From Burkholderia sp. GAS332 (lineage in GTDB: Bacteria; Pseudomonadota; Gammaproteobacteria; Burkholderiales; Burkholderiaceae): a stretch of 64,000 bases of DNA. Below the pieces are notes generated by a model. It searched no databases. It was not told the origin of the DNA and was given only the letters and a program-made list of their open reading frames with translations. Of this stretch, positions 8,353 through 19,708 are shown one piece after another. A program made the position numbers and the translations under genes. The stretch covers positions 558,001 to 622,000 of the forward strand of contig FSRV01000001.1 in assembly GCA_900142905.1 (NCBI GenBank), in the 5' to 3' direction. Each line of letters opens with the position of its first letter. The first letter of the stretch is position 1.

Positions 8353-10214
8353 AAAAATCGTCGACTCGCAAAAGCGTCGCCTTTTCGGCGAACCCGATTC
8401 TGTCGGTGCGCTTGCCCATGTGGCGCTCGAAACTCGTCGTGTTCATGCTGTTCATGGCGTTCGTCGCGCTGGCCGGGCGCGCCTTCTGGATTCAGGGGCC
8501 GGGCAACGCTTTCTATCAGAAGCAGGGCGAGATCCGCTATCAGCGCCGGCTCGAACTGCCGGCCACGCGTGGCAAGATTCTCGACCGCAACGGCCTCGTG
8601 CTCGCCACGAGTCTGCCGGTGCGCGCGATCTGGGCGATTCCCGATTCGGTGCCGGACGATCTCGGCGCCGACAAGCTGAACCAGCTCGGCAAGCTGCTCG
8701 ACATGACGAACAAGGAGTTGCGCGCCAAGCTGTCGGAAGACAAGAACTTCGTCTATGTGAAGCGCCAGGTGCCGGTCGACGTCGCCGCGAAAGTTACTGC
8801 GCTGGACATCCCGGGCATTTATGCGCGCGACGAATACAAGCGCTTCTATCCGGAAGGCGAGATCACGGCGCACCTGATCGGCTTCACTAATGTAGAAGAC
8901 GAAGGCCAGGAAGGCGTCGAACTCGGCGACCAGAAGTTGCTGGCCGGCATGTCGGGCAGCCGCCGCGTGATTAAAGACCGCATGGGCCACATCATCGAAG
9001 ATGTGGACGAGCAGGTCGTGCCGCACAACGGCCAGGACGTCGATCTCTCGATCGACAGCAAGATCCAGTACATCGCTTATACGAACCTGAAAGCGGCCGT
9101 CGAGAAATTCAAGGCGAAAGCGGGCGCGGCGATGGTGATCGACGTGCGCACGGGCGAAGTGCTGGCGCTCGTCAACTACCCGACGTACAACCCGAACGAC
9201 CGCTCGCACCTGACGGGCGATCAACTGCGCAACCGCATCCTGACGGACACCTTCGAGCCGGGCTCGATCATGAAACCGTTCACGATCTCGCTGGCACTCG
9301 ACCTGCACCGCGTCACGCCGACTACACTGGTTGATACAGGCGGCGGCCGTTTCGTGCTCGACGGCGCGCCGATTACCGACGACAGCGCGTTCGGCGTGCT
9401 GACGGTGGGCGGCGTGATCCAGAAGTCGAGCAACATCGGCGCGACGAAGATCGCCATGCAGCTCAAGCCCGAAGAGATGTGGAATATGTATACCAGCATC
9501 GGTCTCGGCCAGGCGCCGAAGGTCGGTTTCCCGGGTGCGGCGGCGGGCCGTTTGCGTCCGTGGAAGAGCTGGCGCCGCATCGAGCAGGCGACCATGTCGT
9601 ACGGCTACGGCCTGTCGGTGTCGCTGTTCCAGTTGGGCCGTGCGTACACCGCGATCGCGCATGACGGCGAGATCATGCCGGTGTCAATTTTCCGCACGAC
9701 TGGCGATCAGCCGCCCACGGGGCCGCAAATTTTCGCGCCCACCACCGCTCGCGAAGTGCGCGCGATGCTCGAAACCGTCACGGCACCCGGCGGCACGTCG
9801 CCTGACGCGGCTGTACCGGGCTATCGCGTCGGCGGCAAGAGCGGTACCGCCTACAAGCACGGCGCTCACGGCTACGACCACTCCAAGTACCGCGCTTCGT
9901 TCGTCGGCATGGCGCCGATGCCGAATCCGCGCATTGTCGTCGCGGTGTCGGTCGACGAACCGACGGCGGGTAGCCACTTCGGCGGCCAGGTGTCCGGTCC
10001 GGTGTTCTCGGCGATCGTCGGCGATACGCTGCGTTCGCTGAATGTGCCACCGGATATGCCCGTCAAACAGATGGTCGTGTCGGACGATTCGGCGCCGGCT
10101 GCGCCGAGCGCACCGCCCACGCCCGCAACGGTCAAGAAACTCTCCACCAGTAGTGGCGCGAAGAAGATGACGATCTCCGCCAACGCGAACAGCCATCCCG
10201 GAGTGGTGCGATGA
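8349..10214 (+). CDS. ftsI: Septal peptidoglycan transpeptidase FtsI (PBP3)
   Basis: A 621-residue class B penicillin-binding protein that cross-links septal peptidoglycan with FtsW. A short cytoplasmic tail and one membrane segment (about residues 27-45) precede the pedestal domain (LPATRGKILDRNG). Transpeptidase motifs are intact: SxxK in EPGSIMKPF (Ser306), SxN in KSSN (Ser360-Asn362) and KSGT at Lys497. The C-terminal tail is Ala/Pro/Ser-rich and longer than in E. coli (588 aa). ATGA overlaps link it to ftsL and murE. Confidence 0.96.
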   Translation: MKKSSTRKSVAFSANPILSVRLPMWRSKLVVFMLFMAFVALAGRAFWIQGPGNAFYQKQGEIRYQRRLELPATRGKILDRNGLVLATSLPVRAIWAIPDSVPDDLGADKLNQLGKLLDMTNKELRAKLSEDKNFVYVKRQVPVDVAAKVTALDIPGIYARDEYKRFYPEGEITAHLIGFTNVEDEGQEGVELGDQKLLAGMSGSRRVIKDRMGHIIEDVDEQVVPHNGQDVDLSIDSKIQYIAYTNLKAAVEKFKAKAGAAMVIDVRTGEVLALVNYPTYNPNDRSHLTGDQLRNRILTDTFEPGSIMKPFTISLALDLHRVTPTTLVDTGGGRFVLDGAPITDDSAFGVLTVGGVIQKSSNIGATKIAMQLKPEEMWNMYTSIGLGQAPKVGFPGAAAGRLRPWKSWRRIEQATMSYGYGLSVSLFQLGRAYTAIAHDGEIMPVSIFRTTGDQPPTGPQIFAPTTAREVRAMLETVTAPGGTSPDAAVPGYRVGGKSGTAYKHGAHGYDHSKYRASFVGMAPMPNPRIVVAVSVDEPTAGSHFGGQVSGPVFSAIVGDTLRSLNVPPDMPVKQMVVSDDSAPAAPSAPPTPATVKKLSTSSGAKKMTISANANSHPGVVR

Positions 10215-11773
10215 GCGCGCTGCGTAAGAAGCATCCAGCGCACCGGCAAATTGCCGACGCACTCAGCTGGCTGCGCGCTCGCGTGCAACCAGGCGCGCAT
10301 CTGCACGCCGACACGCGCTTGCTTGCGGTCGGCGACGCGTTTTTCGCCTATGCGGTCGACGGTGCGGACAACCGCCCGTTCATCGACGGTGCGATCGAGC
10401 GTGGCGCGGCAGCCGTCCTTGTCCAGCCCGAAGGCTTTAGCGGTGCGATCGATCCGTCCACGACGCTGCCCGTGCCGGCGTTGAACGAACTCGCCGGTTC
10501 GATTGCGAGCGCCTGGTATAACGATCCGAGCGACGGCATGCTGGCGATCGGCGTCACCGGCACGAACGGCAAGACCTCCTGCAGCCAATGGATCTCGGCG
10601 GCGTTGACCGCGCTCGGCAAGCGCTGCGCGATCATCGGTACGCTCGGCACCGGTCTGCCGGGTCAACTCGTACACACTGGCTTCACGACGCCCGACGCGC
10701 CTCAACTGCAGCGCAGTCTCGCGCAATTGCGCGACGCCGGCGCGCAAGCGGTGGCGATGGAAGTGTCGTCGCACGCGCTGCATCAGGGCCGCGTGAACGG
10801 CACGGCGTTCGACATTGCCGTGTTCACGAATCTCACGCAAGACCATCTCGACTATCACGGCACGTTCGAAGCGTACGAAGCCGCCAAGGCGCGTCTGTTT
10901 GCCTGGCCGGAATTGCGCGCTGCGGTGATCAATCGCGACGATGCAGCCGGCCGTCGTTTGCTCGCCAGCACCCAAGGCCACGCCCGCACGATCGCGTATG
11001 GCCTCGACGGGACGCTGAAGGACGTGTCAGGCGCCGGTGCGCCGCAAGCCGACGCGTTGTTGCTCGCGTCGAACGTGCGCGCTACGGCGACAGGTACCGC
11101 GTTTCACCTGGTCACATCCGACTGGGGCAACGCCGAAGTCGAAGTGCAAACGCTCGGCGCATTCAACGTCAGCAATCTGCTCGGCGTACTCGGCGCTTTG
11201 CTCGCCGCTGACGTGCCCTTCGACGCGGCGCTCGCCGAACTCGCGAAGCTCGAACCGGTGAACGGCCGCATGCAACGCCTCGGCGGCCGCTTGCAGAACG
11301 ACGAGCCGCTCGTCGTGATCGACTATGCACACACGCCCGACGCGCTGGAAAAGACCCTCGAAGCACTGCGCCCGATGGCGGCCGCACGGGGTGGTGAGCT
11401 GATCTGCATGTTCGGTTGCGGCGGCGACCGTGACGCTACCAAGCGTCCGCTGATGGGGGCGATCGCCGAGAAGCTCGCCGACGGCGTCGTCGTGACGAGC
11501 GACAACCCGCGCAGTGAAGATCCGCAGTCGATCATCGAGCAGATCGCCGCAGGCATGAAAGACGCGTCGAAGGCGCGCCGCATCGAGGACCGCGCGAGCG
11601 CGATCCTGCAAGCGATCCGCAGCGCGGCGCGCGAAGACGTCATCGTGCTGGCCGGCAAGGGGCACGAAGCAACACAGGAAATCATGGGTAAGAAACGCGC
11701 TTTCTCCGATCAGGATCACGCTCGTCTTGCGCTTGCCGCACGGGCGACGCACGCACGCGGAGGTGGCGAATGA
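10211..11773 (+). CDS. murE: UDP-MurNAc-tripeptide synthetase MurE (meso-DAP adding)
   Basis: A 520-residue cytoplasmic ATP-dependent ligase adding the third stem-peptide residue. The P-loop GVTGTNGKTSC is near residue 115, the central VFTNLTQDHLDYHG lies further on, and DNPRSEDP is near residue 435. The DNPR motif is the established marker for meso-diaminopimelate specificity. Starts ATGA-overlapped with ftsI and ends ATGA-overlapped with murF. Confidence 0.96.
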   Translation: MSALRKKHPAHRQIADALSWLRARVQPGAHLHADTRLLAVGDAFFAYAVDGADNRPFIDGAIERGAAAVLVQPEGFSGAIDPSTTLPVPALNELAGSIASAWYNDPSDGMLAIGVTGTNGKTSCSQWISAALTALGKRCAIIGTLGTGLPGQLVHTGFTTPDAPQLQRSLAQLRDAGAQAVAMEVSSHALHQGRVNGTAFDIAVFTNLTQDHLDYHGTFEAYEAAKARLFAWPELRAAVINRDDAAGRRLLASTQGHARTIAYGLDGTLKDVSGAGAPQADALLLASNVRATATGTAFHLVTSDWGNAEVEVQTLGAFNVSNLLGVLGALLAADVPFDAALAELAKLEPVNGRMQRLGGRLQNDEPLVVIDYAHTPDALEKTLEALRPMAAARGGELICMFGCGGDRDATKRPLMGAIAEKLADGVVVTSDNPRSEDPQSIIEQIAAGMKDASKARRIEDRASAILQAIRSAAREDVIVLAGKGHEATQEIMGKKRAFSDQDHARLALAARATHARGGGE

Positions 11774-13182
11774 CCATGTTCTCGCTGCGTGAAGCCGCCG
11801 CGCTGATCCCCGGCGCAACCGTGCTGGGTGACGATAGCGTCACGTTCGAACGCGTGTCGACCGATAGCCGTAGCGCCGGTCCGGGCGATCTGTTCGTCGC
11901 GATCAAGGGTGACCGTTTTGACGCGCACGACTTCCTGCCGGACGTAGCGTCACGCAACGTCACGGCAGCGCTGGTGACGCGCACGCCCGACGACTGGCAC
12001 GTGCCCGCTTTGCGCGTGGCCGACACGCGTGTCGCGCTCGGCGCACTGGCGCGCGGCTGGCGGCGCAAATTCAGCATGCCGCTCGTCGCCGTGACGGGGA
12101 GCAATGGCAAGACGACGGTCAAGGAAATGATCGCGTCGATCTTCGCTGCTGCGGTCGGCGCGGATGCACGCCTCGCGACTGCTGGCAACTTCAACAACGA
12201 TATTGGCTTGCCGCTCACGCTGTTCCGTCTGCAAGCCGCGCATCAGCTGGCGGTGGTTGAACTTGGCATGAACCATCCGGACGAAACCTCGCTGCTCGCG
12301 AAGATCGCCGAGCCGACGGTCGCGGTGGTGAACAACGCACAGCGCGAGCATCAGGAATTCATGGCGACGGTCGAAGCCGTCGCGCTCGAACATGCAAGCG
12401 TGATTCACGCGCTGTCGCCGGAAGGTGTCGCGGTATTTCCGGCTAACGATGCCTACGCGAGCATCTGGCGCGTCGCGGCAACCGGCAACCGCATCATCGA
12501 CTTCGCTTTGAACACCGCTGAGCGCGTGACCGAAGCTGCGGTAACCGGCACGTTCACGGGCAATGTTCTGAGCATCGACACGCCCGAAGGCCACGTCGAT
12601 GTGGCGCTGCAAGTCCTGGGCGACCACAACGCGCACAACGCGCTGGCCGCGACGTCGGCCGCGCTTGCCGCAGGCGTGTCGCTCGACGCGATCAAGCGCG
12701 GCCTCGAATCGTTCGGCGCCGTGAAGGGCCGTTTGCAGGTGAAGCGCGCAGCGCTCGGCACGCTCGCCGGCGCAACCGTGATCGACGACACCTACAACGC
12801 GAATCCCGACTCGATGCGCGCAGCGATCGACGTGCTCGCGTCGTGCGAATCGCCGCGTGTGCTGGTGATGGGCGACATGGGCGAAGTCGGCGACAACGGC
12901 CCGGCGTTTCACCTCGAAATCGGTGCCTACGCAAAGGAACGCGGTATCGACGCGCTGTATGCCATGGGCGACGCCTCGCGCGACGCCTGCACCGCGTACG
13001 GCGCAAACGCGCATCACGTGGCCGATATCGGCACGTTGGTCGCGCAATTGCAGCAGGCGGATTTCGGCGCTGCTGCAACGCTTCTCGTGAAAGGCTCGCG
13101 CTTCATGCAAATGGAACGCGTGGTGGACGCCGTAACGAGTCCACAACCCAACGCAGCGGGCAATACGCCCGCTGCACATTGA
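11770..13182 (+). CDS. murF: UDP-MurNAc-tripeptide:D-Ala-D-Ala ligase MurF
   Basis: A 470-residue Mur ligase that adds D-Ala-D-Ala to complete the cytoplasmic pentapeptide precursor. Contains the ATP-binding VTGSNGKTTVKEM near residue 111, ELGMNHPDE, NNAQREHQEFM and the C-terminal-domain signature IDDTYNANPDSMRAA near residue 337. ATG at 11770 overlaps the murE stop; a second ATG at 11776 (MFSLREAAA) is also possible. mraY begins 17 bp later. Confidence 0.96.
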   Translation: MTMFSLREAAALIPGATVLGDDSVTFERVSTDSRSAGPGDLFVAIKGDRFDAHDFLPDVASRNVTAALVTRTPDDWHVPALRVADTRVALGALARGWRRKFSMPLVAVTGSNGKTTVKEMIASIFAAAVGADARLATAGNFNNDIGLPLTLFRLQAAHQLAVVELGMNHPDETSLLAKIAEPTVAVVNNAQREHQEFMATVEAVALEHASVIHALSPEGVAVFPANDAYASIWRVAATGNRIIDFALNTAERVTEAAVTGTFTGNVLSIDTPEGHVDVALQVLGDHNAHNALAATSAALAAGVSLDAIKRGLESFGAVKGRLQVKRAALGTLAGATVIDDTYNANPDSMRAAIDVLASCESPRVLVMGDMGEVGDNGPAFHLEIGAYAKERGIDALYAMGDASRDACTAYGANAHHVADIGTLVAQLQQADFGAAATLLVKGSRFMQMERVVDAVTSPQPNAAGNTPAAH

Positions 13183-13199
13183 AATAGAAGGACCGAAGC

Positions 13200-14369
13200 A
13201 TGCTACTGGCGCTGGCGCAATGGCTGCAGAATGACGCAAGCTTCTTGCGCGTGTTCAGTTATCTGACTTTCCGTGCGGTGATGGCCACCATCACCGCGCT
13301 GCTGATCGGGCTCGTCTGTGGCCCGGCGGTGATCCGCAAGCTGACCGCGATGAAGGTCGGCCAGGCCGTTCGTAAAGACGGTCCGCAAACGCACCTCGTC
13401 AAATCCGGTACGCCGACTATGGGCGGCGTGCTGATTTTGCTCGGCATTGCCGTGGCGACGCTGTTGTGGGCCGATTTGACCAACCGTTTCATCTGGATCG
13501 TGATGCTCGTCACGTTCGGCTTCGGCGTGATCGGCTGGGTCGACGATTACCGCAAGGTGGTCCACAAAGACCCGCGCGGGATGTCGTCGCGCGAAAAGTA
13601 TTTCTGGCAGTCGGTCATCGGTTTGTTCGCCGCGGTGTATCTGGCGTTCAGCGTATCGGAAGCGAGCAACGTGCGCGTGTTCGACCTGTTCATGGCGTGG
13701 GTGCGCAGCGGTTTGTCGATGGGCTTGCCGGCGCGCGCCGATCTGTTGCTGCCGTTCGTCAAGTCGATCAGCTATCCGCTCGGCGTGTGGGGCTTCATCG
13801 TGTTGACGTATCTGGTGATTGTCGGCGCGAGCAATGCGGTCAATCTCACCGACGGTCTCGACGGCCTCGTGATCATGCCGGTCGTGCTGGTCGGCGCATC
13901 GCTCGGTGTGTTTGCCTACGTGATGGGTAGCTCGGTCTATTCGAAGTACCTGCTGTTTCCGCATATCGCCGGTGCGGGCGAGTTGCTGATCTTCTGTTCG
14001 GCGATGGGCGGGGCAGGGCTCGCGTTCCTCTGGTTCAACACGCACCCGGCGCAGATGTTCATGGGCGACGTCGGCGCATTGGCGCTGGGCGGCGCGCTCG
14101 GTACGGTCGCGGTGATCGTGCGTCAGGAAATCGTGCTCTTCATCATGGGTGGCATTTTCGTTGCGGAGACGCTCTCCGTGATGTTGCAGGTCACGTGGTT
14201 CAAGTTTACCAAGCGCCGCTTCGGCGAAGGGCGCCGTCTCTTCAAGATGGCGCCGCTGCATCACCATTTCGAATTGTCGGGTTGGAAAGAAACGCAGGTG
14301 GTCGTGCGTTTCTGGATCATCACGCTGATGTTGTGTCTGTTCGGTTTGTCCACGCTCAAGTTGCGTTAA
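13200..14369 (+). CDS. mraY: Phospho-MurNAc-pentapeptide translocase MraY
   Basis: A 389-residue polytopic inner-membrane enzyme with about ten membrane segments that makes lipid I from UDP-MurNAc-pentapeptide and undecaprenyl phosphate. Active-site signatures are visible: [33 protein letters not shown] and the C-terminal [12 protein letters not shown]. The start has AAGGA 7-11 nt upstream. It lies between murF (17 bp gap) and murD (23 bp gap), the only short gaps in the middle of the operon. Confidence 0.97.
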   Translation: MLLALAQWLQNDASFLRVFSYLTFRAVMATITALLIGLVCGPAVIRKLTAMKVGQAVRKDGPQTHLVKSGTPTMGGVLILLGIAVATLLWADLTNRFIWIVMLVTFGFGVIGWVDDYRKVVHKDPRGMSSREKYFWQSVIGLFAAVYLAFSVSEASNVRVFDLFMAWVRSGLSMGLPARADLLLPFVKSISYPLGVWGFIVLTYLVIVGASNAVNLTDGLDGLVIMPVVLVGASLGVFAYVMGSSVYSKYLLFPHIAGAGELLIFCSAMGGAGLAFLWFNTHPAQMFMGDVGALALGGALGTVAVIVRQEIVLFIMGGIFVAETLSVMLQVTWFKFTKRRFGEGRRLFKMAPLHHHFELSGWKETQVVVRFWIITLMLCLFGLSTLKLR

Positions 14370-14392
14370 GTCGTATTTAGGGGAAGCAGGCG

Positions 14393-15907
14393 ATGTTTGG
14401 CGAGAAGTTTCGGGATCGGCAAAAGCCGATGGTGCTCGTGCTGGGACTGGGTGAATCCGGTCTCGCGATGGCGCGCTGGTGCGCGCGGCACGGCTGTCGG
14501 CTGCGTGTCGCCGATACGCGCGAGGTGCCGCCGAACCTGTCCGCGCTGGAAGCGCACAGCATTGATGCCGACTTCGTCGGCGGCCCGTTCTCGCTCTCGT
14601 TGCTCGAAGGCGTGGAACTCGTGGCGATCAGCCCGGGTTTGTCGCCGCTCGCCGCCGACTTGTTGCCGCTGATCACGGCGGCGCGTGAGCAGGACATCCC
14701 CGTGTGGGGTGAACTCGAATTCTTCGCGCAAGCGTTGAAGACGCTCGGCGAAAGCGGCTATGCGCCGAAGGTGATTGCGATCACTGGCACCAATGGCAAG
14801 ACCACCACGACGAGCCTGACCGGTCTCTTGTGTGAACGCGCCGGCAAGAAGGTCGCCGTGGCGGGCAACATCAGCCCGGCCGCGCTGGACAAGCTCAGCG
14901 AAGCGATCGACAACACCGCGTTGCCCGACGTGTGGGTGCTGGAACTGTCGAGCTTCCAGTTGGAAACCGCCCATACGTTTACGCCGGATGCAGCGGTCGT
15001 GTTGAACATCACGCAAGATCACCTGGATTGGCACGGCGGCCTTGATGCGTACGCCGCAGCGAAGGGCCGCATCTTTGGTACACACACCGTGCGCGTGCTG
15101 AATCGCGACGACGCGCGCGTCATGGCGCTTGCGCCGTCTGCTGACAGCGAAGCAGCGATGGTCACGTTCGGCGTCACCGAGCCGAAGAACGACGGCGACT
15201 ATGGTCTGCTGCGCGACAACGGCATGATCTGGCTCGTCGAAGCGCACGATCGCGATGCAAGCGACGAACCGGCGCCGACGCGCCGACGCAAGAACGAAGT
15301 GGCGGCGCCGAAGAACATCACGCTCAAACGCCTGATGCCGGCGGACGCATTGCGTATCCGCGGCTTGCATAACGCCGCGAACGCGTTGGCCGCGTATGCC
15401 TTGGCACGCGCGATCGGTCTGCCGGGCGCGCCGCTGCTGCATGGCCTGCGCGAATACCGTGGCGAGCCGCATCGCGTGGAATTGATCGCGTCGATTGAAG
15501 GCGTCGATTACGTCGACGACAGCAAGGGCACCAATGTCGGCGCGACGGTTGCCGCGCTCGACGGCCTCGCGCAGCGCGCGGTGCTGATCGCCGGCGGCGA
15601 CGGCAAAGGCCAGGATTTCGAGCCGCTCGCCGAGCCGGTGATGCGTTGGTGCCGCGCCGTGATGCTGATCGGCCGCGATGCGCCGCAGATTCGCGCCGCG
15701 CTGGAAGACACCGGTATCGCGATGACCGACCACGCGACGCTCGAAGAAGCGACGCGTGCAGCCACCGCGCTAGCGCAGCCGGGAGACGCCGTGCTGCTGT
15801 CGCCGGCTTGCGCGAGCTTCGACATGTTCAAGGGTTACGCCCATCGCGCGGCGGTGTTCCGCAGCACGGTGGAAGACATCGCGGCCGAACGGGGGACGAT
15901 GATATGA
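14393..15907 (+). CDS. murD: UDP-MurNAc-L-alanine:D-glutamate ligase MurD
   Basis: A 504-residue ligase adding D-Glu to UDP-MurNAc-L-Ala. Contains [13 protein letters not shown] at the N-terminus, P-loop [13 protein letters not shown] near residue 131, [11 protein letters not shown] and [11 protein letters not shown]. It is about 65 residues longer than E. coli MurD. Part of the excess is a basic/acidic low-complexity insert (around [18 protein letters not shown], roughly residues 288-306) just before the conserved R-G-L-H-N-A-A-N segment. ATGA overlap with ftsW. Confidence 0.95.
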   Translation: MFGEKFRDRQKPMVLVLGLGESGLAMARWCARHGCRLRVADTREVPPNLSALEAHSIDADFVGGPFSLSLLEGVELVAISPGLSPLAADLLPLITAAREQDIPVWGELEFFAQALKTLGESGYAPKVIAITGTNGKTTTTSLTGLLCERAGKKVAVAGNISPAALDKLSEAIDNTALPDVWVLELSSFQLETAHTFTPDAAVVLNITQDHLDWHGGLDAYAAAKGRIFGTHTVRVLNRDDARVMALAPSADSEAAMVTFGVTEPKNDGDYGLLRDNGMIWLVEAHDRDASDEPAPTRRRKNEVAAPKNITLKRLMPADALRIRGLHNAANALAAYALARAIGLPGAPLLHGLREYRGEPHRVELIASIEGVDYVDDSKGTNVGATVAALDGLAQRAVLIAGGDGKGQDFEPLAEPVMRWCRAVMLIGRDAPQIRAALEDTGIAMTDHATLEEATRAATALAQPGDAVLLSPACASFDMFKGYAHRAAVFRSTVEDIAAERGTMI

Positions 15908-17193
15908 GCTGGTCGGAACGCTTCGGTTCGCGCCTTGCCGGCTCTCGTGCAGGCGATGGTGAGTCGAGCAGCGCGGGTAGCGCGGGCCGCACCTCCGGCC
16001 GCACCGGCGGCAGCGGTCTCGCGAGCGCCGTGAACGGCGTGCGTCCGCTGCGCTCGCGGATGCTCGACTACGATCACTCGTTGCTATGGGTCGTCGTCGC
16101 CTTGCTCGGCCTCGGCGTTGTGATGGTGTATTCGGCGTCGATCGCGATGCCCGATTCGCCGAAGTACGCGTCGTACCACGACTACGCATTCCTCGTGCGC
16201 CAGATCATTTTTGTGGTGATGGGCTCGGTGATCGGCGTCGTGTCGTTCCGCATCCCGATCTCGACGTGGGACAAGTACGCGCCAAAGCTCTTCCTGATTT
16301 CGCTGGCCGCGCTGGTGATCGTGCTGATTCCGCACATCGGTAAGGGCGTGAACGGCGCACGCCGCTGGATCCCGCTCGGCATCACGAACATGCAGCCGTC
16401 GGAAATCATGAAGCTGGCCGTGACGATCTACGCGGCGAACTACACGGTGCGCAAGCAGGAATACATGCACAGCTTCGCCAAGGGCTTTCTACCGATGGCC
16501 GTGGCGGTGGGTCTCGTCGGCGCGTTGCTGCTGCTCGAACCGGACATGGGCGCATTTATGGTGATCGCTGCGATCGCGATGGGCGTGCTGTTCCTCGGTG
16601 GCGTGAACGGCAAGCTGTTTGGCGGGCTGGTGGCCACCGCGGTCGGCACATTCAGTTTGCTGGTGTGGGCGTCGCCGTGGCGTCGTGAGCGGATCTTCGC
16701 TTACCTCGATCCGTGGGACGACCGTTACGCGCAGGGCAAGGCTTATCAATTGACGCACTCGCTGATCGCGTTCGGGCGCGGCGAATGGTTTGGCGTGGGC
16801 TTGGGTGGCAGCGTCGAGAAGCTCAACTATCTGCCGGAAGCGCATACCGACTTCATCCTCGCGGTGATCGGCGAGGAACTCGGTTTTGTCGGCGTGCTGG
16901 TCGTGATCCTGATGTTCTACTGGATCGTGCGCCGCTCGTTCGAAATCGGCCGTCAGGCACTCGCACTCGACCGCACGTTCGCGGGTCTGGTGGCGAAGGG
17001 CATTGGCATCTGGTTCGGTGCACAGACCTTTATCAACATGGGCGTCAATCTTGGCTTGCTGCCGACCAAAGGTTTGACGTTGCCGCTCGTGAGCTACGGC
17101 GGTTCGGGCATCTTGCTGAACTGCGTCGCTGTCGCCGTTTTGATGCGCGTGGACTACGAGAACAGGGTGTTGATGCGCGGGGGCAAAGTATGA
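15904..17193 (+). CDS. ftsW: Lipid II polymerase FtsW
   Basis: A 429-residue SEDS-family inner-membrane glycosyltransferase that polymerises lipid II at the septum with FtsI. The frame is open upstream inside murD, but ATG at 15904 overlaps the murD stop (ATGA) and gives a normal length. A 40-residue Ser/Gly-rich cytoplasmic N-terminus is followed by about ten membrane segments. Conserved motifs include [36 protein letters not shown] and the C-terminal [10 protein letters not shown]. Confidence 0.95.
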   Translation: MSWSERFGSRLAGSRAGDGESSSAGSAGRTSGRTGGSGLASAVNGVRPLRSRMLDYDHSLLWVVVALLGLGVVMVYSASIAMPDSPKYASYHDYAFLVRQIIFVVMGSVIGVVSFRIPISTWDKYAPKLFLISLAALVIVLIPHIGKGVNGARRWIPLGITNMQPSEIMKLAVTIYAANYTVRKQEYMHSFAKGFLPMAVAVGLVGALLLLEPDMGAFMVIAAIAMGVLFLGGVNGKLFGGLVATAVGTFSLLVWASPWRRERIFAYLDPWDDRYAQGKAYQLTHSLIAFGRGEWFGVGLGGSVEKLNYLPEAHTDFILAVIGEELGFVGVLVVILMFYWIVRRSFEIGRQALALDRTFAGLVAKGIGIWFGAQTFINMGVNLGLLPTKGLTLPLVSYGGSGILLNCVAVAVLMRVDYENRVLMRGGKV

Positions 17194-18308
17194 CCGCTGT
17201 GCCGCAACGCACGCTGATGGTGATGGCCGGTGGCACCGGGGGACATGTGTTCCCGGGGCTCGCGGTTGCGCACCTGATGCAGGCGTGGGGCTGGAAGGTC
17301 GTATGGCTGGGTAACCCCGCAGGCATGGAAGCGACGCTGGTGCCGAAGCACGGCATCCCGATGGAATACGTGCGCTTCGGCGGCCTGCGCGGCAAGGGCC
17401 TGAAAACCAAGCTGATGCTGCCGCTGAACCTGCTGCGCGCCTGCTCGCAAAGTTTGAGTGTGCTGCGCCGTGTGAAGCCGGACGTCGTGCTCGGCATGGG
17501 CGGCTACATCACGTTTCCGGCGGGTTTGATGACCGCGATGAGCGGCCGTCCGCTGGTGCTGCATGAACAGAATTCGATTGCGGGTCTCGCCAACAAGGTG
17601 CTCGCGAAAGTCGCCAAACGCGTGCTGGTTGCCTTCCCGAATGCGCTGCCGCATGGCGAATGGACCGGCAATCCAATTCGTGCGGAACTTGCGCGCGCAA
17701 TTGCACCCAAAGCACGCTACGCAGCGCGCAGCGGTCCGCTGAATGTGCTGGTGGTGGGCGGCAGTCTGGGCGCGGCGGCATTGAATGAAGTGGTGCCGCG
17801 CGCCGTTGCGCTGCTGGCGCCGAATGAGCGTCCGCGCATCGTGCATCAGGCGGGCGCGAAGCATATTGAAGCGCTGCGCGAGAACTATGCGGCGGCGGGC
17901 CTGCAAGCCGGTGCCGATGTCGAACTCGTGCCCTTCATCGACGACATGACGAGCGCGTACTCGAACGCGGATCTGGTGATCTGCCGTTCGGGCGCGATGA
18001 CGGTGTCGGAGATTTCAGCGGTAGGGGTGGCGGCGTTCTTCGTGCCGTTCCCATTTGCAGTAGACGATCACCAAACCACTAATGCAGCGTTCCTCGCCGA
18101 TAACGGCGCGGCGCTGCTCGTGCAGCAACGCGACCTGTCGGCGGAAATGCTCGCCGACTGGTTGCGCAGCCAGACGCGAGAGACCCTCGCGGAGATGGCG
18201 GAGCGTTCGCGCTCGCTCGCGAAACCCGACGCCACGGAACAGGTCGCGCAGATTTGCGCGACTGTGGCGGGTTCGATTTCGGGCGCGAGCCCAGAAGGAA
18301 AGCAATGA
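17190..18308 (+). CDS. murG: Lipid II synthase MurG (GlcNAc transferase)
   Basis: A 372-residue GT-B glycosyltransferase that converts lipid I to lipid II at the inner membrane face. The frame runs further upstream within ftsW, but ATG at 17190 overlaps the ftsW stop and places [16 protein letters not shown] at residues 11-26, as in the family. Other motifs: [36 protein letters not shown] and the C-terminal [16 protein letters not shown] overlap with murC. Confidence 0.96.
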   Translation: MTAVPQRTLMVMAGGTGGHVFPGLAVAHLMQAWGWKVVWLGNPAGMEATLVPKHGIPMEYVRFGGLRGKGLKTKLMLPLNLLRACSQSLSVLRRVKPDVVLGMGGYITFPAGLMTAMSGRPLVLHEQNSIAGLANKVLAKVAKRVLVAFPNALPHGEWTGNPIRAELARAIAPKARYAARSGPLNVLVVGGSLGAAALNEVVPRAVALLAPNERPRIVHQAGAKHIEALRENYAAAGLQAGADVELVPFIDDMTSAYSNADLVICRSGAMTVSEISAVGVAAFFVPFPFAVDDHQTTNAAFLADNGAALLVQQRDLSAEMLADWLRSQTRETLAEMAERSRSLAKPDATEQVAQICATVAGSISGASPEGKQ

Positions 18309-19708
18309 AACACATCGTCAAACATATTCACTTTGTCGGCATCGGCGGTGTCGGCATGAGCGGCATCGCGGAGGTGCTGGTCAACCTCGGCTATCAGGTG
18401 AGCGGCTCGGATCTATCGAGCAACGCGATCACCGATCGCCTCGCCGCGCTCGGCGCGCGGATCGCGATCGGTCACGCGGCGGAGAACATCGAAGGCGCGA
18501 ATGCGGTGGTCGTCTCCACCGCGGTGCGCAGCGACAATCCGGAAGTGCTGGCGGCGCGTCATCGCCGTATTCCGATCGTGCCGCGCGCGGTGATGCTCGC
18601 CGAACTGATGCGCCTGAAGCAGGGCATCGCGATTGCCGGCACGCACGGCAAGACCACGACCACCTCGCTGGTGGCGAGCGTGCTGGCCGCGGGCGGCCTC
18701 GATCCGACCTTCGTGATCGGCGGCCGGCTGATCAGCGCGGGCGCGAATGCGCGTCTGGGCACGGGCGATTTCATCGTCGCCGAAGCGGACGAGTCGGATG
18801 CGTCGTTCCTGAATCTGTTCCCGGTGATCGAAGTCATTACGAACATCGACGCCGATCACATGGACACCTACGGCCACGATTTCGCGCGGCTCAAGCAGGC
18901 GTTCATCGAATTCACGCACCGTCTGCCGTTCTATGGGATCGCGGTGCTGTGCGTCGACGATCCGAACGTCAAAGAGATCCTGCCGTTCGTGTCGAAGCCG
19001 ATCATCCGCTACGGCTTTGCGCCGGACGCGCAAGTGCGCGCGGTCAACGTAGAAGCGCGCAACGGCAAGATGCATTTCACGGCAATGCGCGAAGACGCAG
19101 CGCCGATCGACATCGTTTTGAACCTGCCGGGCGAGCACAACGTGCAGAACGCTTTGGCCGCAATCGCAATCGCGACTGAACTTGAAGTGAAAGATGCCGA
19201 TATCCAGCGAGCGCTGGCGGATTTCAACGGCGTGGGCCGACGCTTCCAGCGCTACGGCGAAGTACCGGTCGTGTCGGAAGACAATCCTGCCGGCACCTAC
19301 ACGCTGGTCGACGACTACGGTCATCACCCGGTTGAAATGGCGGCAACGGTGGCGGCGGCGCGTGGCGCATTTCCGGGGCGGCGTCTGGTGCTGGCATTCC
19401 AGCCTCACCGCTTCACGCGCACGCGCGATTGCTTCGAAGATTTTGTGAAGGTGTTGTCGACCGTCGACGCACTCGTGCTGACAGAAGTCTATTCAGCCGG
19501 TGAAGCGCCGATCGTTGCCGCGGACGGCCGCGCCTTGGCGCGCGCGCTGCGCGTCGTGGGTAAGGTCGAACCGGTGTTTGTCGATACGGTGGATGAAGTG
19601 CCGGACGCGCTCTCTGCAGTGGTGCGCGACGGCGATGTGGTGATCACGATGGGCGCGGGCTCGATCGGCAGTGTGCCGGGACGCCTCGCGCAAGAAACGA
19701 AGGTATGA
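18305..19708 (+). CDS. murC: UDP-MurNAc:L-alanine ligase MurC
   Basis: A 467-residue ligase that starts stem-peptide assembly. The start at 18305 ([20 protein letters not shown]) overlaps the murG stop and gives the standard N-terminal Rossmann motif; the frame remains open a little further upstream. The ATP loop [13 protein letters not shown] lies near residue 113, then [21 protein letters not shown] and [13 protein letters not shown]. Ends ATGA-overlapped with ddlB. Confidence 0.96.
   Translation: MKHIVKHIHFVGIGGVGMSGIAEVLVNLGYQVSGSDLSSNAITDRLAALGARIAIGHAAENIEGANAVVVSTAVRSDNPEVLAARHRRIPIVPRAVMLAELMRLKQGIAIAGTHGKTTTTSLVASVLAAGGLDPTFVIGGRLISAGANARLGTGDFIVAEADESDASFLNLFPVIEVITNIDADHMDTYGHDFARLKQAFIEFTHRLPFYGIAVLCVDDPNVKEILPFVSKPIIRYGFAPDAQVRAVNVEARNGKMHFTAMREDAAPIDIVLNLPGEHNVQNALAAIAIATELEVKDADIQRALADFNGVGRRFQRYGEVPVVSEDNPAGTYTLVDDYGHHPVEMAATVAAARGAFPGRRLVLAFQPHRFTRTRDCFEDFVKVLSTVDALVLTEVYSAGEAPIVAADGRALARALRVVGKVEPVFVDTVDEVPDALSAVVRDGDVVITMGAGSIGSVPGRLAQETKV

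Noticed and set aside
15646..15903. Longer N-terminus for ftsW
   Set aside because: The extra 86 codons lie inside murD and are Arg-rich without family resemblance; ATG at 15904 overlaps the murD stop.
16713..17189. Longer N-terminus for murG
   Set aside because: The upstream frame lies inside ftsW and reads as frame-shifted high-GC sequence; the conserved GGTGGH region starts right after 17190.
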